From assembly GCA_024195265.1 (NCBI GenBank), contig JAJLRJ010000014.1, forward strand, positions 21,365,480 through 21,429,479: a stretch of DNA of 64,000 nucleotides. The letters run 5' to 3'. Each line of letters starts with the position of its first letter. Positions within the stretch are counted from its first letter, which is position 1. The position numbers were made by a program, and so were the translations under genes. The stretch comes from Dendrophyllia cribrosa (Eukaryota; Cnidaria; Anthozoa; Scleractinia; Dendrophylliidae). This document shows positions 44,861 to 52,783 of the stretch, one piece after another. The notes beneath the pieces are model-generated. The model saw only the letters and a list, made by a program, of their open reading frames with translations, was not told the origin of the DNA and did not search any database.

Positions 44861-45214
44861 ATGAATCTTTTCGGGACTGTGACTGATGCCGCTGCAATCG
44901 GAGGTGCGCTTTTTTTATTGGTTGAATTAAACGTGGCCGCCTTTGAAGCAATTTACAAAATGGCAGTGAACTGCGCAACGGAGCTGAGCCCGAGTGAGCC
45001 AGAGCCCGAGTCTGAGTCTAAGTCCGAGTCCCGAGTCCTAGAGGCCAAGACCCGAATCCGAAAGGACGAGGCCCGAGTCCTCTATGACGAGGTCAGAGTC
45101 CTCTATGACGAGGCTAGAGTCCTCTATAACGAGGCACGAGTCCTCTATGACGAGGCCCGAGGATTGAGATTGAATGAGACGACAAAGGCACAAAAGGTTC
45201 TGTCAGAAAAATAA
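44861..45214 (+). CDS. small membrane protein with RVLYDEA heptad repeats, 117 aa
   Basis: The N-terminus is hydrophobic (DAAAIGGALFLLVELNVAAF). A Glu/Ser/Pro-rich linker follows, then about four perfect or near-perfect copies of the 7-residue unit RVLYDEA encoded by 21-base DNA repeats (about 45070-45165). A 7-residue period with V, L and Y at repeating positions fits a coiled-coil stalk. The ORF is intact and preceded by CATATATATACTGACC directly before the ATG. Function unknown. Confidence 0.6.
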   Translation: MNLFGTVTDAAAIGGALFLLVELNVAAFEAIYKMAVNCATELSPSEPEPESESKSESRVLEAKTRIRKDEARVLYDEVRVLYDEARVLYNEARVLYDEARGLRLNETTKAQKVLSEK

Positions 45215-45242
45215 AAAATCATATGTATACTGCACACAAACC

Positions 45243-45464
45243 ATGTCTGACAACAAGCTTGTGAAGTCTATCCTCGACGCTGCCGCAACCACTTTCATTG
45301 TTGCCGGTATTGGTTGGATTGGGAAAAAGGTCATCAAAGAAAACTTAACTGCCGACCCCAGTGCAAGCTTGATGAACTACGTCAAGTTCACATCCGTCAT
45401 GGCTGGCAGCATCCCGCTGAAGAAATATCTCGAGGACCAGAAAATCCTCCCAGACAATATGTAA
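45243..45464 (+). CDS. small virus-like protein, 73 aa
   Basis: An intact ORF (MSDNKLVKSILDAAATTFIV...) with one hydrophobic segment (AAATTFIVAGIGWIG) and a basic, helical C-terminal half. A CATATGTATAC motif lies 12 bases before the ATG and the gene is 28 bases from its neighbour. I recognise it as a conserved small ORF of cnidarian virus-like loci with unknown role. Confidence 0.6.
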   Translation: MSDNKLVKSILDAAATTFIVAGIGWIGKKVIKENLTADPSASLMNYVKFTSVMAGSIPLKKYLEDQKILPDNM

Positions 45465-45488
45465 AAAACATGTATACACACGACCACA

Positions 45489-45677
45489 ATGGCTTCGATT
45501 GCAATAATGGCCCTTGGCGCTGTTCTCAATGCGGCTGCTTTCACGGGCGGCAATTATCTGTCTTGTGATAACGGAAAGGCAGCAATGGATGAGAAAATCC
45601 GTCACGACAAAGCCCTTGAACAATACCAAGTGGCTTACGCCAAATACCAGAAGGACCGCACCAAGCTCCTCGACTGA
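45489..45677 (+). pseudogene. small virus-like protein, C-terminus truncated
   Basis: It starts MASIAIMALGAVLNAAAFTG with a hydrophobic, Ala/Gly-rich N-terminus, then a charged helix (HDKALEQYQVAYAKYQKDRT). The ORF stops just where the minus-strand PolB fragment begins, and both look cut at about 45675-45690. I infer a deletion junction. ATGTATACA lies 10-18 bases before the ATG. Confidence 0.5.
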
Positions 45678-46440
45678 AAAGGGCGGTCGATTGTGACCTT
45701 TGGCTTGCGCAGCTCGATCTTGTAGGCATTTCCAATCTCTTCGAGGTCATCGAACAAGGGTGAGCGGAGATTCTTGTCGACCTCGTCCTCGTCAGTTGTG
45801 TACAACGTTCCTGTCTGGCGCTCCACAGCTTCGATGAACTTGCCGTAAGCGCTGTTGCCAAGGAGCTTGAACACTTCAGCAAGAAGTGCCTTATCCTTGT
45901 CAGCGTCGCCTTCCCTTCGGTTGTCGTCGACCTCGCGAACGAACCAGTCGCAGAGCTTTTTAGGGTTGTAATCGATCGTGCAGTAGACTGCCGTGATCTT
46001 GAGCCCGCTGTTGAGATACCATTTCAAGAGGGGTGCGTAGATCAGCATCTTTTTCGCTGACAGTACACCCAGAAGCTTTTTCTGGTCAGGAAAGCGGGTT
46101 CGGCCACTTTCTTGGAGGTAATCGTGCATATGCTGTGGAACGCATTCGTTAGGCACTGCGTGGTTGATGAAGAGCGATGGAAACTCTTCGAACTTCTCCC
46201 ACAACTCTCGAGGGACTTCGATGTCCACTTCCGCAAACCCGAACCACCTGCCTGTATTCAGATTCATTTCAAGAACTCTCACCGCCTGCTTCGGGGCGTT
46301 GTAATGTACAACCTTCTCTTTACCACAGGGCATCTCCTGCAGCATCGTGCTTGGGTAAAGGGAGTTAGCATCGAACCCCACAATCCGTTTCGTGATGCGG
46401 GCTAAGTCGTATTTGTGAGAACGGATGTGGTTTGGAAGAC
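45635..46440 (-). pseudogene. protein-primed-type PolB fragment of the second element
   Basis: It begins with GFDANSLYPSTMLQEMP (polymerase motif A) at about 46375 and includes VLSAKKMLIYAPLLKWY and KLLGNSAYGKFIEAVERQTG (motif B, about 45870). The motif C (YxDTDS) region is absent, because the frame leaves polymerase sequence near 45690. N-terminal exonuclease sequence is also missing beyond about 46440, where a LINE ORF1 fragment abuts. It clearly differs from the PolB at 36.6-39.0 kb. Confidence 0.75.
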
Positions 46441-46444
46441 CAGG

Positions 46445-47097
46445 CTTGGCCCGCCAACCACAGCCCCCTTCTGTTCTTTCGTTTCTCCATTGCCAAGCTC
46501 ATCATTTCTTTACGATACGTGGTTAGATTTTCATTAATGAAGATTCGCTTCGGGCGATCCGTGATTTCCGCGGCGTAACCAGGGAATATATCTCCGACAG
46601 ATACATTTTTTAACTTAATAACGGGCCTTGTACAACCTGGATTTAATTTTGTGGTTTTTGAAGTTCGCTAGCACCAGTTTATCTCCTCGCCTCCGCTTTA
46701 CCCAATGAGAAATTTCAATATCATCTTCCTTTATTGAAACATCAACCGCTTCAGCTATATTGCAAACTATTTGGTCGGTCGACATATCAATATCTTCTGG
46801 AAAGCCGCAAAATTCAAACGAATTTTTCCTGGAATACTGTTCAAGGTTATCCAAGCTAATTTGAAGTTCCTCCAGTTCTTCAGAATGCTCTTTTACATAG
46901 TTACTTGTTTTGTTGAGTTTTATTTCCAGCGATGCCACGTATCTATTTTGTGTTATCAGTTCTTCTTTAAGCTTGGAAACTTCTTGCCTGTTTCTTTCAA
47001 CATTATTTTTTAACTCGGCAACATCAGTAGTCATAAACGAGCGGATCCGTATGGATATTTCGCAGTTGTTTCTCAGGAAATAGTGCATTTTGTCCAC
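46445..47097 (-). pseudogene. LINE ORF1 fragment (coiled coil plus RNA-binding domain)
   Basis: A coiled coil (NNVERNRQEVSKLKEELITQ...) is followed by LDNLEQYSRKNSFEFCGFPE, the start of an L1-type ORF1 RRM. Then ISHWVKRRRGDKLVLANFKN leads to a C-terminal block (EITDRPKRIFINENLTTYRK) in another frame near 46480-46560. It lies between the PolB fragment and gypsy sequence and looks truncated at both ends. Confidence 0.7.
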
Positions 47098-48420
47098 GCG
47101 ATTTTTGCTGTTGAGTTTTGGTCTGGGAGTGATTCAGCTGTTTTGACGGCATTCTCTACTTTTCCGTTTGACTGTGCATAGGTAGGGGAACTTGTGACAT
47201 GTTCAAATCCATAGGTGCTAGCAAACTGGTGAAAGCTATCAGATGCAAAGGGCTGTCCATTGTCTGACAACTTGGTCTGGTATGCCATGTATGGTAAGAT
47301 GGGCTTTTGAGCTTCCTAGTGACTTCATCAGCAGTTTTTGTTGTTAGACTGTCCACTTCAAAGACGCTTGAGTAGTAGTCCACAGTGACCATATAGACCC
47401 TTTTAATAATTACCACGATGCATCATTTTCCGCTAATGACGTCAAACATATTCTTTTGAATTGCAAGAGAATTCAAAAGAATATGTTTGACGTCATTAGC
47501 GGAAAATGATGCATCGTGGTATTTATTAAAAGTGTCTATAATCTCTGCCGTTCAGCTGAAACAGGTACACTGCTATCTTTTCCCATGGTCGGGTTGGTAT
47601 CTCATGGCAGATCATTGGTTCTTTGGTTTGCCCTTTTGGATGACTATTGCACACAGTGCACTGGGCAATGCAGTTTTCAATGTTCATGCCGGGCCAATAC
47701 AGAACCTCTCTTGCCCTGCATGAGCAGCTTTGGATTCCAATGTGGCTTGCATGAATCCTAGCCTTCATTTCTTCTCTTGCACTTTCAGGTACAACTAAGC
47801 GTTCTCCTTTGAAAACCAATCCATTCTGAAGTGTCAATTCTTCTCGATAGGGGATGTAATCTTTAACTCCCGGTGGTAAGATATCTTTCTTCTCTGGCCA
47901 ACCTTCTCTCATGGTGGTCTTGAGTGCTTTCATGACCGGGTCCGATTCTGTAGCTGTGCGAATGGCATTATGTGTTGACTTGGAAACTGGGAGATACTGG
48001 ACCATATTGATATTCTCTATATCATTCTCAGCATCTCCTCTTGCATCTTCAGACATACACTCAGCAGAGCCTATGCCCAATCACGTATCTGCCAAATACA
48101 TCTTCGATCCCTTCTTGTAGGTAACTTTGAGGTCATACTTCTGGAGTCGTAGCATCATGCGCTGTAGACACTTTGGTGCGCTGATTAGGCTCTTAAAAAT
48201 ACTCTCAAGAGGCTTGTGGTCTGTTTCAATCTTGACTGGTCTTCCTTGAAAATACTGTTTGAAATGTTCAACTCCAAATGCAATGGCAAGAAGTTCTTTT
48301 TCTATTTGCGCATAGTTTGTTTCTGCAGAAGTCATTGACCTGGAGGCATAGCCAACTGGCTGACCGTTGTGCATGTGGCACGCCCCAAGACCCTTCTCAG
48401 ATGCGTCGCATTGCAGTTTG
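47090..48420 (-). pseudogene. gypsy-type RNase H and integrase region
   Basis: On the minus strand, 48374-48081 encodes an RNase H block (YASRSMTSAETNYAQIEKEL, DHKPLESIF). Then 48080-47541 encodes the integrase zinc domain (HASHIGIQSC...CTVCNSHP) and the leader up to LNGRDY. After the MITE, 47391-47100 gives the catalytic core (MVTVDYYSSVFEVDSLTTKT, SDNGQPFASDSFHQFA, SSPTYAQSNGKVENAVKTA), with a frame change between. This is the K02A2.6-like gypsy type. RT and protease are absent. Confidence 0.8.
47396..47536. mobile_element. 141-bp near-perfect palindromic MITE (TA-type target)
   Basis: The two arms pair almost over their full length around a loop at about 47462-47468. They share TACCACGATGCATCATTTTC and CGCTAATGACGTCAAACATA. 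The element is flanked by TATA on both sides (47392-47395 and 47537-47540) and splits the gypsy integrase exactly between ...LNGRDY and MVTVDYY. A TA or TATA duplication suggests a Tc1/mariner-type MITE. Confidence 0.8.
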
Positions 48421-48721
48421 GTGTCTCATTTGGGGTCAAAGTACCTCAGTACTGGAGACTGAGATCAATTGCTTGACTCGCTTAAAACTGCGACCACAAC
48501 AATTTAGCGAAATGAACTTCAGAGTACACCTTCCAAAAATGCTTTCATTTTGCTGAGACATGATCATAACTGTAACAAGTATTGAGAGAGTTTTCTTTGT
48601 GGTTTCAACTCGAGAGGACGAAATTTCATTCACATAAATCATGGGTTGTCCAATACACCCAACTGGAGTTGAGTCATTTAAGGTAGTTGATAAGTCGTCT
48701 TAACGGAAATCAGGTCTGGAT

Positions 48722-49800
48722 GTGTTTAGTTCTCGGCTCAACACAACTGCCCTGTGTGCAAGTCGACTTGACTCGGCAGAAGTCAGTTCATGAGAGACTT
48801 AGAAAAATACAGTATAAAGTTTATAGGCAGGTGAAAAGGTTGTTGTATCGACACGACCTGCCTCGGCTCGACACGACTTGCCTATGTGCAAGTCGACTCG
48901 ATTCGGCAGAAGTCAGTTTGCAAGGGACTTAGAAAAAAGACAGTATAAAGTTTATAGGAAGGTGAAAAGGTTGTTGAAATGACTCGACTCAACTCAGCTC
49001 GACACAACTCACCTGTCTTCAAGTCGACTCGACTCCGTGTTACCTGCATTTTTGGACATAAGTGGTTTGCAAGGGACTTAGAAGAAAGACAGTATAAAGT
49101 TTATAGGAAGGGGCAACTCAAAATGCAAGCGATCCGTTCACGACGCTAAGTGGAAGAAATATGTACTGAAGACTCAAGCTGGCAGCCAAATTACATAAGT
49201 ATATTATGCTTTTATTTTAAACAAAAGAACGTTAATTCCAAATCCTTTTTTTGTTCTTTTTTTTTCGTCCCTTATTTTATAGAGTTTATTATAGGGTTAT
49301 TTAATTTTTTTCCCTTGTGTCTTTCTTGTATTGTATTTTAAATTGTATTTAAAAGTGTATTGTATTGCAAAAAAATTGTACTGTTAAAAAAATTGTATTG
49401 TATGTAAAATTGAGATAAATATCAATAAAATACCAAAGAAAAAATAAAGTTTATAGGAAGGTGAAAGGTTGTTGAATCGACACAGCCCGACTCGACACGA
49501 CTCGCCTGTGTGCAAGTGGACTCGACTTGGCGGAAGTCAGTTTGCGAGGGACTTAGAAAAAATAGAGTATGAAGTTTATAGGAAGGTGAAAAGGTTGTCG
49601 AAATGACTCGACTCGACTCGACTCAGCTCGACACAACTTGCCTGTCTTTAAGTTGACTCGACTTGGCAGAAGTCAGTTCACGAGGGACTTACAAAATACA
49701 GTATAAAGTTTGAGAAGGTTGTCAAATCGACACGACCTGACTCGGCTTGACACGACTCGCCTGTGTGCAAGTCGACTCAACTTGGTGGAAGTCATATTTG
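48722..49800. repeat. satellite-like tandem repeat, about 130-140-bp unit
   Basis: About six units contain GTGCAAGTCGACTCGACT, GGCAGAAGTCAGTTTGC, AGGGACTTAGAAAAA and GTATAAAGTTTATAGGAAGG. Each holds clusters of CGACTCGACT-type pentamers. It is interrupted by an insertion at 49112-49443. Confidence 0.8.
49112..49443 (+). mobile_element. LINE-type 3' end inserted in the tandem repeat
   Basis: Flanked by 18-base copies of ATAAAGTTTATAGGAAGG (49094-49111 and 49444-49461). The repeat resumes in phase right after the second copy. The insert is T/A-rich and ends with an AATAAAATACC signal plus an A-rich tail. No ORF2 domain remains, so the LINE label rests on tail and duplication. Confidence 0.55.
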
Positions 49801-51100
49801 AATTGATCAAACTTTCAAGATGACCTAACTTTTTAGGTTCGTTGTTTAGCTAAAATGCATTTGTTACGGTATCCTTTAAACCCTTTCTTGCTGTAAAGAA
49901 TTGAGATTTACAGTGCCATCAACACCAAACAAACCCTTTTTCAAGTTAGTCAATCAGAGGGTGCAAATCAAAAATGGTTAGTTTCACTATGGAGTTTTGA
50001 TGAAAACTTCACTTCAGTAGTGATTTGAAATTGTTCAATATGCTTTTTTTCCTTTAATTTAGAGAAGATGGAGATATCAAAGGCTGAAGGCATTTAAGTA
50101 ATGCTCCACATAAGAACTACAGTAAACTTCATTGTTCTGCAGCATTGGCTCTTTCCTACTTAGAATGTCATTGATTTCAAGAATAGGAGAGGAGCTAATG
50201 GTTTATAATTATATTTCAGTATAAAAATAAAGAATATCCATTTGCGTCAGATAAATTTTGCTTCTTTGACGAAGTTCCTCTAATACAATTTCTTTAAAAA
50301 TTTGCATGTTTTGCGATTGGGTCTTAAATTACATGAAACCTTTAAAAAATCAAACAAAATGCACCTTGAAACTTAACGTTTTTGCGGTCTTTGAGTCTAG
50401 GCCAATGAGATCACTAGTTGTAACAATGAAAAAAGTTGACATTCCATCGTGCATTGCCGTTAGCACTTTCCTTCTTATGCGGATCATTACTTAAAGGATA
50501 AAAGAGATGTTTTAGTTTTCTTTGTAAAAGTCATTAATAATTCATAACAGTTATGACCAATAAATAGGCAGTATTTGAGTCACATCTATACCTTTGTAAA
50601 CCCCAATACAAATTAACTGAGTTGATGATAAAATGTTTGCGTCCAATGCCCATATTTTATTTACTACTTGTGACTTTTTCATTTGCTCATATGTTATATT
50701 ATACAACTTGTTCCACTTTTGAGTGTAAATACATGTACCTGTTTCACGTGTTTTGGATTTTCCAGTAAAGAACTGAAGGAAATCTTGGTATTCTCTTGTG
50801 TCCGAGATCTGCATCTTGTGCGATGAACACGTATTTATTGTGAAAAAAAGACTTCAGCTTCCTCCGTTCTCTGTTAACAACTCGCCAAATTTGTCCCATG
50901 TGCAGTGAGGTAGGGTCATTTGTCCTGATTTCACAGAACTGATTTCTACTTGGTCTGACACTAAATCCAGTATGTCAGATTGAAATTCGTAATAGGCTGA
51001 CTTGCAGCGGCCTAAATAATAAAAATAATAATAATAAAAGCAACAGGACAAGGAGACCACATAATGACTCCCAATCTAAAAGAGAAATCCCAAGCCTTAA
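49801..51100. other. non-coding stretch, nothing recognised
   Basis: AT-rich sequence with short frames only; no domain, repeat pair or element end that I can support. The left limit of the neighbouring tyrosine-recombinase element must lie near its end, but no terminal repeat was found. Confidence 0.5.
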
Positions 51101-51224
51101 ACCAAAATACACCCTAGCCCGCGGGGAGAGACCGTGGAGAAAGGGAAACGAAAACAAAATTAAGATGGAAGTGGACGTTTAAGCACAGAAGAAGCTGGGA
51201 ACGGAAAAGCGGCAACAAAATTCT

Positions 51225-52511
51225 TTAAATTGTTGAAGTCAGAATAAACGCGGGAAGCGTCAGGAGTGGACTGATGCGAAGATGCATCAGAAGAGAGAAC
51301 ATCAGCGGGGCACCAGCACGGATGACATCAGCTAACTTGATGTAGTATAGAGCAGTCTTAGGACTTGACCAACCAACATGTGACATAACGTCTGCCAGCG
51401 GGGAGCCCGACAAGGTTAGAGTAATGGCGCAACCTGCACGGAAGCTATGAAGTGCTTCACCATTGTCTATCTGGGCGTCTTTGAGGTACTTCTTTAAGCG
51501 AGATTCAGCGGTAGAGCTTGCAAGCGGTTTATCAACTACATGGCCCTGCCGGTTGGTTGTGCGGAACAGGTATCCATTACAGAGCGAGATTCCCGATTCG
51601 CGCGAGACGGCGACGTAAGTCTCAATGCCCCTTATAGGACAAATAGCGGGATTAGGATGACGTCGTATGCCAAAAAGGTTCGAGGACCCATCTCTTAGAG
51701 TCTTTCCCCAAATGTGATTAAACAAAAAGCCGTTGTCATCTGGAAAGCGGGCTATTTCAGATGTCTTTGCCTGTCCCAGGTCGCTTCCCCTGTCCCCGGA
51801 GAAGAACAGAATTTTAAAGAAAGCTTGATCTCTTGCAGTAACGTTTATCTCAGACGGGGAAAGCGAAGGGAGGAGAAGGCGCTTCTCAAGGTGGCGAGAA
51901 AGCAAAAGGAGCTTATCAATAAACAGAGGAGTAGCCTGTTTCGGGGTGACACGAGCCTGAAGTTGTTCTGCGGTAACCTCTTTTAGGTATTGCTTGACTT
52001 GGAGGTCAGTGGCTGGGTTGCCCAGGAGAAGCGTGCGATTCCAGTCGCCTCGGCGGCCAATATCAGAGAAAATGGAGCGGAGTTTACCAATATAGGAGTC
52101 TACCGTGGAGTAGGCAAGTCGTAACGGGCATTCACAAGAAGAACTATCTCTATGGCCGAGATGAGGGCATCCTTGTCTGTGAACTCGTGTTTTCCCTTTG
52201 GAATCCTTAAATACTAGGAAACGGCAGACATCAAGGGGGGTAGCGTCAAACAGAGTTTTTTGACCTGGGAGGGCGCATAGAAAACTCTCCAACTCGGACT
52301 TTAAAGATTGTTTTTGTTTGGAGTAGGCTGTTGACAAACGATTTGACTGGAGCGCGTTAATTCGCTCGTCGATAGCAATAAGGCTAAATGTTACAAGGGA
52401 CGGGGAGGACACTGTAATACGACGTCTGCTATATCCGCAATTCTGACAAAACCGGAAGGTATGATCATTGGCATAATGACAAGCGGGACATGCCACTGCT
52501 GGAACAAACAA
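51225..52511 (-). CDS. tyrosine recombinase with N-terminal zinc ribbon, 428 aa
   Basis: The protein starts with CPACHYANDHTFRFCQNC (C8, C11, C22, C25), a CxxC-x10-CxxC zinc ribbon. The recombinase catalytic set is visible: Arg241 in FFSGDRGSDLGQ, His355 and Arg358 in LHSFRAG, His378/Trp381 in MSHVGW, and Tyr389/390 in ALYYIKL. It joins cDNA circles to the genome without a target duplication. The ORF is open and of normal size for DIRS/Ngaro recombinases. The zinc ribbon may aid DNA binding; inferred. Confidence 0.85.
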   Translation of the reverse strand: MFVPAVACPACHYANDHTFRFCQNCGYSRRRITVSSPSLVTFSLIAIDERINALQSNRLSTAYSKQKQSLKSELESFLCALPGQKTLFDATPLDVCRFLVFKDSKGKTRVHRQGCPHLGHRDSSSCECPLRLAYSTVDSYIGKLRSIFSDIGRRGDWNRTLLLGNPATDLQVKQYLKEVTAEQLQARVTPKQATPLFIDKLLLLSRHLEKRLLLPSLSPSEINVTARDQAFFKILFFSGDRGSDLGQAKTSEIARFPDDNGFLFNHIWGKTLRDGSSNLFGIRRHPNPAICPIRGIETYVAVSRESGISLCNGYLFRTTNRQGHVVDKPLASSTAESRLKKYLKDAQIDNGEALHSFRAGCAITLTLSGSPLADVMSHVGWSSPKTALYYIKLADVIRAGAPLMFSLLMHLRISPLLTLPAFILTSTI

Positions 52512-52783
52512 GCGAGGGACTGGGGGAAGGGCCTAAACAAACGAAAGGAAGGCATAAGCAAAGGGGAAAATACAAGACTGAGGAAAATAGTGCAAAGAGG
52601 TATATTTAATGCACAATCAAGCAAAACTAAATTAAATCGACATTTGTTATCGACGTTATGCTACCAGGGACTATAACAATATTTGTATACACCGGTAATA
52701 TTTACGAGCTTATACAATGTCTTACACGCAAGCATACGATGAGATTGCTAACAGCTGGTTACAATTAAATCAGCTTAAATAGG

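Larger units (their letters stand above)
39225..46440. mobile_element. second virus-like element with capsid-type genes and PolB fragment
   Basis: This is a compact block of seven to eight genes in both orientations, with 25-50-base gaps and TATA-like motifs before starts. It includes a jelly-roll-type major capsid candidate, coiled-coil membrane proteins, three small ORFs and a protein-primed-type PolB fragment. The sequence is unlike the Polinton at 25.5-39.1 kb, so it is a separate lineage. No terminal repeats, integrase or packaging ATPase were seen; deletions near 43.3 and 45.69 kb may have removed them. Better GC content and gene integrity than the first element suggest a younger copy. 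Confidence 0.7.

Noticed and set aside
44319..44862. Several minus-strand ORFs opposite the virus-like membrane protein
   Set aside because: Shadows of the plus-strand coding sequence; composition mirrors its Thr/Pro/Ala-rich codons.
49150..49341. 63-codon ORF in the insert at 49.1-49.4 kb
   Set aside because: Phe/Ile-rich translation of T-rich 3' sequence; no domain.
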